From Prevotella sp902465605 (lineage in GTDB: Bacteria > Bacteroidota > Bacteroidia > Bacteroidales > Bacteroidaceae), in contig CABQNT010000007.1 in NCBI GenBank assembly GCA_902465605.1, forward strand, positions 1 through 64,000: a stretch of DNA of 64,000 nt. Direction: 5' to 3'. The notes under the pieces were generated by a model. The model did not search any database. It saw only the letters and a list, made by a program, of their open reading frames with translations, and was not told the origin of the DNA. Shown piece by piece: positions 50,237 through 58,824 of this stretch (the stretch's first letter is position 1; the number at the start of each line of letters is the position of its first letter). The position numbers were made by a program, and so were the translations under genes.

Positions 50237-51220
50237 ATGAGTAAATTACTTTCTATTCTAATTCCTGTGTATAATGGAGAAGCATATATTAATAGATGTT
50301 TGAATAGCATTGTACGGCAAGGTGGTTTTAACGAGGAGGTTGAGATAGTCATAATTAATGATGGCTCCAAGGATAATTCTTTAAGTATTTTAAAAGAATA
50401 TGAAACTAAATATGATAACATACGTTTAATTTCTCGTGAAAATAAGGGTATTGGTCCAACCAGAAATGAATTGCTTGACAATGTTTCAGGGAATTTCTTC
50501 TGGTTTATAGATGTTGACGACTATATTTCCACAAATTCATTGTCGTATATCATGCCTTTATTACATAATGACGAATATGATGTTTTAATGCTTAGTTACT
50601 ATTGGGGAAATCAAGAAAGAGGAAGGCATGTAAAATATGCAGGTGAATACACTTCCGGATTATCTCTGACGGCAAGTGGAATATATAATAACTCTTTATG
50701 GACAAGAGTGTATAGAACATCTATTGTTCATAATAATGATATTCGTTTTGATGATCTGTCAATGGGAGAGGATTTTGATTTTATTTTTCGTCTTATACCT
50801 TTAACTGGTAGAGTAAAATGTATTGACCATCAGTTATACTATTACATGGAAAATCCTGTATCGGCAGTTTTTAATCCTAATATCGAACATAGACTAAACT
50901 CTTCTAAAGATACGATGAAATGTCTATTGAGTGCAAAGCAAATGATAGATAGGATTGATGATGTTAATACACAGAATGTTTTGTCAAAGCCTTATAGTAT
51001 GTTTATAAAGGGATATATTCATTCAATTCTTACTTATTCATTTCCTAAATCTTATAAAAGAGATGTTTTTAATAAAATGAGAACCTTAGCTTTGTTTAAG
51101 TATGCTAAGTTTCCTAATGATTTAAAGATGTCTTTAATCTGTGAAATGATAAAGAATAAAAAGTTTACAGCTTTATTATTATATTTGGATTCGGTGTATA
51201 TGAGATTACACGAAAATTAA
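50237..51220 (+). CDS. Family 2 glycosyltransferase
   Basis: A 327-residue GT2 enzyme: LLSILIPVYNGEAYINRCLNSIV, VIINDGSKDNSLSILKEYE, NKGIGPTRNELLDNVSGNFFWFIDVDDYIS (DVDD as the metal-binding motif) and SMGEDFDFIFRL (ED pair). N-terminal domain about 230 residues; the C-terminal part may bind membrane. It belongs to the AT-rich assembly block and lies 45 bases after the acetyltransferase gene. Specificity unknown. Confidence 0.9.
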   Translation: MSKLLSILIPVYNGEAYINRCLNSIVRQGGFNEEVEIVIINDGSKDNSLSILKEYETKYDNIRLISRENKGIGPTRNELLDNVSGNFFWFIDVDDYISTNSLSYIMPLLHNDEYDVLMLSYYWGNQERGRHVKYAGEYTSGLSLTASGIYNNSLWTRVYRTSIVHNNDIRFDDLSMGEDFDFIFRLIPLTGRVKCIDHQLYYYMENPVSAVFNPNIEHRLNSSKDTMKCLLSAKQMIDRIDDVNTQNVLSKPYSMFIKGYIHSILTYSFPKSYKRDVFNKMRTLALFKYAKFPNDLKMSLICEMIKNKKFTALLLYLDSVYMRLHEN

Positions 51221-51260
51221 CAGTTTTTACATCTAACAGATCTTATCAATATATTTTTGC

Positions 51261-52436
51261 ATGTGGATTTATTTAATAATATTTTGTATTCCTGTTGTTT
51301 TTTTCTTCGGAAATAAGAAAACAATCAATAGGAGTAATCATTTTCTTTTTTTGTATTTGTTATTTCTTGCCTTGTTTGTTGGATTTTCTGATATGCTTGG
51401 TGGGTATGATAGATACATATATGGTGAAGTATTTGATACTATAGCTGATGTAACCACCAATCAGAGGAGCTATTTAAATAATAATGTTTTTCTTCTTTTC
51501 CCGAGTGAGCCTGGGTATATTATCCTAAATATATTGCTCTCATATATAACAGAAAACCGATATATTTTCATTTTTATTTATACGCTTATTATTTATACAC
51601 TTTTATTCATCTCCTTAAAAAGATATGCTCAAAACTATCCATTAACACTTGCTATATTTTTAGGATTGTGGTTTTTCTTTACGTTTACATACCTGCGTCA
51701 GGTTTTAGGAGCTACAATAGCATGGCTCGGTATAGTATATGTAATAGAGCGAAGGTTTTGGAAGTTTTTACTGGTTCTTCTTATAGCGTGGTCTATACAT
51801 AAATCGGCTATCATTTTTTTCCCAATTTATTTTATTCCGATAAAAAAATATCCTGCTCGAATTGTTTTACTTGTTATGGCTATTGCTCTTCTTATAGGGC
51901 TCTCACCTATACCAAATGCACTATTTAATGCATATGGAGATAGTTCTATAGTGGAGCAACAAGATGATTATAGCTCATCTGGTAGTATACGAATCGCGTA
52001 TTTATTTGAAGCTTTTGTCTTCTTATACATTATCCTATCTCAATATAAAGCAATAAGGAAAGAAAAAAGTGAAATTGTTTTGCTCAACATTGCTTTAATA
52101 TTTTGTGCAATTTTGTTGATTTTTGCACGTTCGGAAAATGGCGGTAGACTTTCATGGTATTATATAATAGGCTTGATTTTAACACTTTCTAATATTGGTA
52201 GTAGATATAGAAAAAAGAGTATGCTGAGTTTAGGATTAGTCTTTTTGAGTTTGTTATTATATGTTCGTATATATACTAGTTGGCAATCATTTTACTATCT
52301 TTATCCTTATAAAACTTTTTTTTCAAACGGATATAGAAAGATGGATACGGTGCATGACATGTACGAATATGATGAGAAGTATGACGTAGAGAAGTTATAC
52401 CGGCGACCCATAAGATGGAGTGTTAATTTAAAATAA
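51261..52436 (+). CDS. EpsG/Wzy-like glycan polymerase
   Basis: A 391-residue inner-membrane protein with about 11 hydrophobic segments. The order of features fits EpsG-family polymerases: short N-terminal helices, GGYDRYIYGEVF and SEPGYIILNILLSYIT in a periplasmic loop, FFTFTYLRQVLGATIAWLGI, the WSIHKSAIIFFPIYF signature near residue 185, and late helices ending before the tail EKLYRRPIRW. It would join repeat units of the glycan in the periplasm. Only one polymerase-like gene is seen in the locus. Confidence 0.85.
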   Translation: MWIYLIIFCIPVVFFFGNKKTINRSNHFLFLYLLFLALFVGFSDMLGGYDRYIYGEVFDTIADVTTNQRSYLNNNVFLLFPSEPGYIILNILLSYITENRYIFIFIYTLIIYTLLFISLKRYAQNYPLTLAIFLGLWFFFTFTYLRQVLGATIAWLGIVYVIERRFWKFLLVLLIAWSIHKSAIIFFPIYFIPIKKYPARIVLLVMAIALLIGLSPIPNALFNAYGDSSIVEQQDDYSSSGSIRIAYLFEAFVFLYIILSQYKAIRKEKSEIVLLNIALIFCAILLIFARSENGGRLSWYYIIGLILTLSNIGSRYRKKSMLSLGLVFLSLLLYVRIYTSWQSFYYLYPYKTFFSNGYRKMDTVHDMYEYDEKYDVEKLYRRPIRWSVNLK

Positions 52437-52447
52437 TAACAAATCTC

Positions 52448-53308
52448 ATGCTTATTACAGTTTTTACACCTTCATATAATAGAGCTTTTTTTTTAAGAAA
52501 TATATTTGAGAGTCTCACTCGACAGACTTTTCATGACTTTGAGTGGATAGTCGTAGATGATGGTAGCACTGATAGTACAAAAGAAGTTATGAAAAAGATT
52601 GTTGCAGAACCTCATACTTTTCCCATTAAGTATATTTACAAAGCAAATGGAGGAAAGCACACTGCTATCAATATTGGTGCAAGAGAGGCAGACGGTGAGC
52701 TATTCTTTATTTTGGATAGCGACGATAGACTACCAATCGATTCACTCGAAACAGTAGCTAAATATTATTCTCAGATTCAAAACAATCCGAATTTTGGTGG
52801 TGTTTCAGGAATAGATGGATTAACAGATGGAGATGTTCTTGGCAGTGGCTTGCCTTCACCTATTATTGATGCTTCTACTATTGATATACGCTTTAAATAT
52901 AAAGTAAAAGGAGATATGGCAGAAGTTTTTAGGACGGAGGTTATGAGAGAATTTCCTTTTCCGGAAATAAGTGGAGAAAAATTTTGCCCAGAAGCTTTGG
53001 TTTGGAACCGTATAGCAAAGAAATATAAGCTAAGATTTTTTAATAAAATTATTTATTTAGCAGACTATCAAAATGATGGTTTGACAGCAAATATTGTCAA
53101 AATGAGAATGAAAAGCCCCGTTGGTTCCATGATGACTTATTCTGAAATGTTAGGTTTAGATATTCCTTTATTACAAAAAATCAAAGCAAGCATAAACTTT
53201 TGGCGTTTTAGTTTTTGTTCTGACCAAGTCGACATACGTACTATACCTATTAAGTGGTTATGGATGTATCCGTTAGGACTGTTGATGCACCTTAAGGATA
53301 GTTTATAA
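52448..53308 (+). CDS. Family 2 glycosyltransferase
   Basis: A 286-residue GT2 enzyme: LITVFTPSYNRAFFLRNIFESLTRQTFHDFEWIVVDDGSTDST, ANGGKHTAINIGAREADGELFFILDSDDRLP (DSDD), and CPEALVWNRIAKKYKLRFFN around residue 180. This pattern is shared with glycosyltransferases that often transfer galactose or fucose in Bacteroidota loci, but specificity is not determined. It follows the polymerase gene after 11 bases. Confidence 0.9.
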   Translation: MLITVFTPSYNRAFFLRNIFESLTRQTFHDFEWIVVDDGSTDSTKEVMKKIVAEPHTFPIKYIYKANGGKHTAINIGAREADGELFFILDSDDRLPIDSLETVAKYYSQIQNNPNFGGVSGIDGLTDGDVLGSGLPSPIIDASTIDIRFKYKVKGDMAEVFRTEVMREFPFPEISGEKFCPEALVWNRIAKKYKLRFFNKIIYLADYQNDGLTANIVKMRMKSPVGSMMTYSEMLGLDIPLLQKIKASINFWRFSFCSDQVDIRTIPIKWLWMYPLGLLMHLKDSL

Positions 53309-53319
53309 AATATTATGTG

Positions 53320-54408
53320 ATGAAAATACTCCATATTATAACTTCTCTGCATATTGGAGGTGCTGAAAAATTAATGGTAGATTTACTTCCAATGTTTAAA
53401 AAAGAAGGTTTGAATGTAGAGCTACTGTTGTTTGATGGAACAAGAACAGCATTTTACAATAAATTAATTGATCAGGGCTTAATAATCCATTCTTTAAATG
53501 AAAGAGGTCAAATATACTCTCCTTTAAATATAATCAAACTTAAAAATTATATTTCACGTTTTGACATTATACACACTCATAATACGGCTTGCCAGCTCTT
53601 CGTACCGTTAGCAAAACACATATATGGCGGAAAAGCGAGACTGGTTACAACTGAACATAACACTACAAATAGAAGAAGAAAAATATTTTTTTGGAAACCA
53701 ATAGATCGCTGGATGTATAAGCAGTATATTAAGGTTATTGCAATTTCTGATAAAACATCTGAAATTTTGAGGTCTTATATTCATCTTAATAATATTGTCA
53801 CTATATATAACGGAATTGATGTCTCTAAATTTAGTGCTGCTCAACCTGTTGTAAGAAACAATTTGGTGCCCGAATATACTGATGATGACATAATTATAAC
53901 TATGGTAGCAGCATTTAGAAAGCAAAAAAATCATTTGTGTGTATTAAAAGCTGCCCAAATTTTACCAAAACATTTCAAGTTTTGTTTTGTTGGTGATGGT
54001 GAGTTGCGAACTAAAATATCATCTCAGATAAAAAGATTAAATTTGCAGGATCGCGTGTCTATATTGGGAAATAGAAATGATGTTGACAGTATTATGGCTG
54101 CAAGCGATATTATTGTATTGTCTTCACATTGGGAAGGCTTTGGTTTAGTTGCAGTTGAAGGAATGGCAGTTGGTAAGCCTGTTATTGCAAGTAATGTTGA
54201 TGGCTTAAAACAAGTTGTAGAGGGATATGGTCTTTTATTTGAGGATGACGATTATAAAGAACTGGCTTCAAAAATAAAAAAGCTTGAAAGTGATAAGATA
54301 TTTTATAATAAGATATCAACTCTGTGCTGTAAAAGAGCACAATATTTTGATATTACCAATATGGCAAATCGATATATGGCTGTTTATCATGAAGTTGATA
54401 AGGAATAA
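53320..54408 (+). CDS. Family 4 glycosyltransferase
   Basis: A 362-residue GT-B fold glycosyltransferase. Opening KILHIITSLHIGGAEKLMVDLLPMFKKEGL is characteristic, and the C-terminal donor domain holds ITMVAAFRKQKNHLCVLKAAQIL, FCFVGDGELRTKISSQIKRLNLQDRVSILGNRNDVDSIMAASDIIVLSSHWEGFGLVAVEGMAVGKPVIAS, with the E-x7-E motif (EGFGLVAVE). A GTG precedes the ATG at 53320; the ATG gives the usual start. Last gene of the AT-rich block. Confidence 0.9.
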   Translation: MKILHIITSLHIGGAEKLMVDLLPMFKKEGLNVELLLFDGTRTAFYNKLIDQGLIIHSLNERGQIYSPLNIIKLKNYISRFDIIHTHNTACQLFVPLAKHIYGGKARLVTTEHNTTNRRRKIFFWKPIDRWMYKQYIKVIAISDKTSEILRSYIHLNNIVTIYNGIDVSKFSAAQPVVRNNLVPEYTDDDIIITMVAAFRKQKNHLCVLKAAQILPKHFKFCFVGDGELRTKISSQIKRLNLQDRVSILGNRNDVDSIMAASDIIVLSSHWEGFGLVAVEGMAVGKPVIASNVDGLKQVVEGYGLLFEDDDYKELASKIKKLESDKIFYNKISTLCCKRAQYFDITNMANRYMAVYHEVDKE

Positions 54409-54440
54409 ACTAAATTGTTTTTAGTTTAAATCTACGTAAA

Positions 54441-55724
54441 ATGGTTAAGAAGAAACTAATTCGAGTCACCACGGCTGACATCAGTCTGAACTCGCTGCTA
54501 AGGGGGCAACTCAAATACCTCAATCAATATTATGAGGTGGTGGGAGTAGCCAAGGATACTGGCGTGCTCGATGAGGTGGCCGCGCGAGAGGGCATACGAG
54601 TGATTGATGCTCCTTTGGAACGACCAATCAGCATAGGCAAGGATATCAAGGCCTTGTGGTTTTTGTGGCGACTCTTTAGGCGCGAAAAGCCGTGGTGCGT
54701 ACATGCCAACACGCCCAAAGGGTCATTGTTGGCTATGGTGGCTGCATGGGCCGCGCGCGTGCCGAATCGTATATACACCGTGACGGGTCTGCGCTACCAA
54801 GCCACGACCGGCATGCTGCGGACCATATTGAAGACGATGGAACGCGTGACATGCTGCTGCGCAAACCATGTCATACCCGAAGGCGAGGGCGTGAAACGAG
54901 CGTTGAGGGAGGACAGAATTACGGGGAAGCAACTGCAAGTTGTACATCATGGCAACATCAATGGGAAAGACACTTCTTATCTGTCACGCGAGGCCACGAG
55001 CGAATTGTTGCGAGCGGAGAACGAGGAGACGCGGTTGATGGAAGATGCCACACCCTTTGACGGGCGCCGGTATATGCACCAAAAGTTGGGATATACAGAC
55101 CATGATTTCGTTTTTATCCTTATAGCCCGCATGGTGAGAGACAAGGGCATTAACGAGTTGGCGGAGGTAATGCGTCGATTGGTGGAGTATTCCGCTGACC
55201 TGCCACGGCAACCCAAACTCCTGATTGTGGGAGAAAAGGAGGTGCAGAGCGGTGGACACATTACTATGGAGGCGCAACGATTTTTGAGCGACTCCGTTGC
55301 TGTGTTCTATGCAGGACTTCAAAAAGACGTGCGGCCGTACCTGATAGCGGCCGACGCATTGGTGTTTCCGAGTTACAGAGAGGGTTTCCCCAATGTGCCT
55401 ATGGAGGCAGGAGCGATGGAGTTGCCTTGTATTGTCACCAACATCAATGGCAGCAACGAGATCATCATTGATGGCGAGAATGGGGTCATCATCCCGGCGC
55501 CGGTCGATCGCCATGGCCATCTCATACAGTTTGCTTCGGATGACCCGCAAGCAGACGGTTTCTCCTCGCCCATGGCCAAGGCCCTCTACCAGTCGATGTG
55601 CGATTTGATCAACAACGCCGACAACACCAACAGGATGGCCGCCAACAGTAGGAGGTTAATCCAAGAACGCTATGAGCAGCGTGATTTGTGGGAGGCATTG
55701 AGGCAAATGTATGCTGAACTATGA
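54441..55724 (+). CDS. Family 4 glycosyltransferase, core part of locus
   Basis: A 427-residue GT-B enzyme: RVTTADISLNSLLRGQLKYLNQYYEVVGVAKD, WCVHANTPKGSLLAMVAAWAARVPNRIYTVTGLRYQ, FVFILIARMVRDKGINELAEVM and ADALVFPSYREGFPNVPMEAGAMELPCIVTNINGSNEII (E-x7-E: EGFPNVPMEAGAME). Its base composition is much richer in G and C than the block to its left, so the border between variable and conserved parts of the locus falls around 54,420. This type, starting with RVTTADISL, is frequent beside initiating sugar transferases and is probably the second transferase of the pathway. Confidence 0.9.
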   Translation: MVKKKLIRVTTADISLNSLLRGQLKYLNQYYEVVGVAKDTGVLDEVAAREGIRVIDAPLERPISIGKDIKALWFLWRLFRREKPWCVHANTPKGSLLAMVAAWAARVPNRIYTVTGLRYQATTGMLRTILKTMERVTCCCANHVIPEGEGVKRALREDRITGKQLQVVHHGNINGKDTSYLSREATSELLRAENEETRLMEDATPFDGRRYMHQKLGYTDHDFVFILIARMVRDKGINELAEVMRRLVEYSADLPRQPKLLIVGEKEVQSGGHITMEAQRFLSDSVAVFYAGLQKDVRPYLIAADALVFPSYREGFPNVPMEAGAMELPCIVTNINGSNEIIIDGENGVIIPAPVDRHGHLIQFASDDPQADGFSSPMAKALYQSMCDLINNADNTNRMAANSRRLIQERYEQRDLWEALRQMYAEL

Positions 55725-55731
55725 TTAAGAA

Positions 55732-55783
55732 AATCCCTGTGTGAGGGACGAAACTATATAAAACTTTCCCTCATACAGGGATT
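55732..55783 (+). terminator. Strong hairpin after the glycosyltransferase gene
   Basis: AATCCCTGTGTGAGGG pairs with CCCTCATACAGGGATT (16 bp, one mismatch) around a 20-base AT-rich loop, beginning seven bases after the stop codon. There is no T-run after the stem, so termination is probable but unproven. Confidence 0.5.
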
Positions 55784-55849
55784 ATTAGATGCTTGGAAAG
55801 CCCTCACTCTTTAAAGAGTTTTATTGGTACGAACAAGTGGTGATATCAC

Positions 55850-55942
55850 ATGAAAATACGTAATGAGTATGGTCTTCACCATTTTGGAGATTTCGTGGCA
55901 GAAGCTTTTGCCTATAGCATGCCCATGCCATCAAAATCATAA
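55850..55942 (+). other. Possible 30-codon open frame
   Basis: An ATG at 55850 opens 30 codons ending MPMPSKS and TAA. The peptide (HHFGDFVAEAFAYSM in its middle) has no family I recognise, no ribosome-binding site, and could be a gene remnant between the hairpin and the epimerase gene. Confidence 0.2.
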
Positions 55943-55996
55943 AATAAAAACATATAATATTTAGTAAGCAATCGAAACGTTTAAATCAAAATAATT

Positions 55997-57013
55997 ATGA
56001 AGACAGTAGTTGTTTTTGGTGCTACAGGCAATTTGGGAGCATACGTAAGCATGAAATTAAAAGACGACGGATATAATGTCGTTGCAGTAGGAGGAAGAAA
56101 AAACGACAATGGCTTTTTTGTTGAGCATGGAATGAGCTATTATTCTGTTAATATCAAGGAAAAAACTTCTTTTGACGTGCTTAAGGAGATTGGAGATGTG
56201 CACGCTGTATGTCATTTTGCAGGTAGCCTGCCATCTCGCTATGAGTATGATCCAAGAGATTTATTGGATTCTATAACAATCGGTACGCTTAATGTTCTCA
56301 CGTTTATGAGGGAACATAATTGTAAGAAGATCATATTTCCACAGACGCCTTACGATCTTGCAGAGCATTTTGAAATGATGAAGAACGGTGGTAAGTTAGC
56401 AGCTGATTTACAGCGCGGTTTTCCAAAGACAGGAGACCATGCAGTGTATGTAATAGCAAAAAATGCTGCAGTAGACTTGATAGAATATTTTCATCACACG
56501 TATGGTTTTTCACGCTTTGTACTTCGATTCTTTACCATCTACGAATATCACCCCAATGCTTATCACTACGCAAATTATAAACGAAGGATGATGCCATACA
56601 GGATGCTTATGGACAGAGCGGCTCATAGTCTGCCTATAGAGATATGGGGAGATGCTTCTAAGAAAAAGGAGATGGTTTATATCAAAGATTTTGTAGAACT
56701 CGTTTCAAACTGCGTAAAATCTGATATCGAGGGTGGAATCTACAATGTAGGAAATGGATGGCAAGTATCATTGGAGGAACAAATTAGAGGAATCGTAGAA
56801 GTTTTTTCTCCAAAAGATCATCCATCTAAGATAACTTATGTACCAGAAAAGCCAGATCCGCTTGAAAATGCGTTTGATGCGAGCAAGACTTTTAACGAGT
56901 TGAACTGGAAGCCTAAATATTCTTACATTGACCAACTTCGAGATTTCAAGCACGAGACGGAAACGGAGCCTTTTGCAAAATTGTGGGGAACGAAAAACGA
57001 TTATCACGAATAA
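55997..57013 (+). CDS. NAD-dependent nucleotide-sugar epimerase/dehydratase
   Basis: A 338-residue extended SDR protein. Cofactor motif VVVFGATGNLGAYVSMKL at residues 4-21; YVIAKNAAVDLIEYFHHTYGFSRFVLRFFTIYEYHPNAYHY provides the YxxxK (YVIAK) and substrate loop; EMVYIKDFVELVSNCV and GGIYNVGNGWQVSLEEQI are typical of the C-terminal half. The usual catalytic Ser/Thr region reads FPQTPYDLAEHF, which differs from the common SSxxVYG. It overlaps the next gene by one base, so it belongs to the sugar-transferase module. Substrate is not known; UDP- or GDP-sugar possible. Confidence 0.82.
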   Translation: MKTVVVFGATGNLGAYVSMKLKDDGYNVVAVGGRKNDNGFFVEHGMSYYSVNIKEKTSFDVLKEIGDVHAVCHFAGSLPSRYEYDPRDLLDSITIGTLNVLTFMREHNCKKIIFPQTPYDLAEHFEMMKNGGKLAADLQRGFPKTGDHAVYVIAKNAAVDLIEYFHHTYGFSRFVLRFFTIYEYHPNAYHYANYKRRMMPYRMLMDRAAHSLPIEIWGDASKKKEMVYIKDFVELVSNCVKSDIEGGIYNVGNGWQVSLEEQIRGIVEVFSPKDHPSKITYVPEKPDPLENAFDASKTFNELNWKPKYSYIDQLRDFKHETETEPFAKLWGTKNDYHE

Positions 57014-57630
57014 TGTACAGGAACTTTTTTAAAAGGGTATTTGATTTCATACTCGCTTTATTGGCCATCATTTGTCTCTGTCCGATACTCTTGTTAGTAT
57101 ATCTTTTGCTACTCATTGCTAATGAGGGAGCGGGGGCCATCTTTCTGCAAGAGCGCCCAGGTAGATATGGCAAAATATTCAAGGTTATCAAGTTTAAAAC
57201 AATGAATGATAAGCGAGGACCTGATGGAAAATTATTATTAGATACACTACGCATAACTAAAGTGGGACGATTTGTGCGCAACACGTCATTGGACGAGTTG
57301 CCGCAGTTGTTTAATGTTTTAAAGGGAGACATGTCGTTTATAGGACCACGCCCATTGTTGGTGAAGTATCTTCCACTTTATTCTGAAGAACAAATGCGAA
57401 GACATGAGGTCAGACCTGGAATTACGGGTTGGGCACAATGTCACGGACGAAATAACTTGTCATGGACGGAAAGATTCAAATATGATGTTTGGTATGTCGA
57501 TCATCTGTCTATATGGACAGATATACGAGTAATTCTAATTTCAATCAAGTCGGTACTGACGAGACAGGGGATAACAACCAATAATACTAATGTAAAAGCT
57601 ACAATGGAGGAGTTTAATGGTAATAACTAA
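57013..57630 (+). CDS. Initiating undecaprenyl-phosphate sugar phosphotransferase (PglC/WcaJ type)
   Basis: A 205-residue membrane protein of the bacterial sugar transferase (PF02397) family in its short, PglC-like form: one N-terminal hydrophobic helix (FDFILALLAIICLCPILLLVYLLL), then FLQERPGRYGKIFKVIKFKTMND, VGRFVRNTSLDELPQLFNVLKGDMSFIGPRPLL (Asp-Glu catalytic pair) and EVRPGITGWAQCHGRNNLSWTERFKYDVWYVDHLS. It transfers a sugar phosphate to undecaprenyl phosphate and starts glycan assembly. The ATG at 57013 overlaps the preceding TAA by one base. The next gene overlaps by 14. Confidence 0.92.
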   Translation: MYRNFFKRVFDFILALLAIICLCPILLLVYLLLLIANEGAGAIFLQERPGRYGKIFKVIKFKTMNDKRGPDGKLLLDTLRITKVGRFVRNTSLDELPQLFNVLKGDMSFIGPRPLLVKYLPLYSEEQMRRHEVRPGITGWAQCHGRNNLSWTERFKYDVWYVDHLSIWTDIRVILISIKSVLTRQGITTNNTNVKATMEEFNGNN

Positions 57631-58819
57631 AAATGATGTTCAGCATCTCAAAACTCCATGTTTTGTCCTGGATAAAGACGAGTTGACAAAATGTATTAAT
57701 GACTTCCAAAAGGCTTTAGACACTCGGTTTGATGATAGTATAATAGGATATTCCGTCAAAACGAACGCATTACCATATTGTTTAAAGGTGGCTAAAGACA
57801 GTGGCTGTTTTGCCGAGGTAGTGTCTTTTCAAGAGTACGAATTGGCATTAAAGATAGGTTATGATAAAAGACGTATTATTTATAATGGGCCTTTAAAATC
57901 AAAAGAAACGTTTCTTGATGCCATGCAGCATGACGCTATCGTAAACATTGAGACGTGGCGGGAGATAGACTGGTTGGACGACTTGCCTAAGAATCAGAAA
58001 TATGAGATAGGTATCAGGCTGAACATCAACACCACAGCTATTTCTCCGGAAGATGCTTTTGGTGAGAATGACGACAGTCGCTTTGGCTTTTCCTATGAGT
58101 CGGGCGATTTTCAAAAAGCGGTGAAGCTGATCAGTGCGAAAGAGCATGTGCGGTTGGTGGGTATACACACGCACAAGGAACCAAAGACACGCAGCGTGCG
58201 GTTCTATCAACGGGTGATAGCGTACGTGTTGACTATACTGACCGACCTTCGTTTGCAACTTGAATATTGGGACGTTGGTGGAGGTTTCTTTGGTCCGATG
58301 CCCAGTAAACCCACGTTTGATGATTACGCGCGATATTTTCGCACTGCCCTCGATGGCTCAACTTACGCGAATGTACGCCTTGTAGTGGAACCTGGCAACG
58401 CATTGCTTTCATCGCCTTTCAGCTATGTATGCAGCGTCATTGACGTGAAACAGCATGATGGCAAACGATTCGTAACGACAGATGGCACGCGAAACGACGT
58501 GGACCCATTTTTTCACAAGGAAGATTATTTCAAGCGGTTTGTTTTTACAGACATTCCGCAGCTTTGCCATCAGTCGCAAGTGATTGGCGGTTTGACGTGC
58601 CTGGAATATGACCGGCTTTTCACCTTGCCCGAGGGTGCCGAAACGTTGAATGTGGGCGACCGCGTGATTTTTGACAGAGTGGGCGCATACACGATGGCTT
58701 TGACACCACTCTTTATACATTATCTGCCCACGGTCTATCTAAAAGGGAACGATGGAGATTATACTATCATCAGGAAAGAGTGGGGAGTGGACGAATTTAT
58801 TAGAAAATCAATTTATTAA
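57617..58819 (+). CDS. PLP-dependent decarboxylase-like protein (DapDC/ornithine group IV fold)
   Basis: A 400-residue alanine-racemase-fold protein related to diaminopimelate decarboxylase. PLP Lys in GYSVKTNALPYCLK (Lys48), FAEVVSFQEYELALKIG, LVGIHTHKEP, WDVGGGFFGPMP, VRLVVEPGNALLSSPFSYV (EPGN in place of EPGR) and GLTCLEYDRLF where lysA has TCDSLD. The Cys and Asp remain but spacing and neighbours differ, so the substrate is probably not diaminopimelate. Genes of this type beside an ATP-grasp gene and a sugar transferase suggest synthesis of an amino acid or amine used on the glycan; that is inference. Confidence 0.85.
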   Translation: MVITKNDVQHLKTPCFVLDKDELTKCINDFQKALDTRFDDSIIGYSVKTNALPYCLKVAKDSGCFAEVVSFQEYELALKIGYDKRRIIYNGPLKSKETFLDAMQHDAIVNIETWREIDWLDDLPKNQKYEIGIRLNINTTAISPEDAFGENDDSRFGFSYESGDFQKAVKLISAKEHVRLVGIHTHKEPKTRSVRFYQRVIAYVLTILTDLRLQLEYWDVGGGFFGPMPSKPTFDDYARYFRTALDGSTYANVRLVVEPGNALLSSPFSYVCSVIDVKQHDGKRFVTTDGTRNDVDPFFHKEDYFKRFVFTDIPQLCHQSQVIGGLTCLEYDRLFTLPEGAETLNVGDRVIFDRVGAYTMALTPLFIHYLPTVYLKGNDGDYTIIRKEWGVDEFIRKSIY

Positions 58820-58824
58820 GAATC

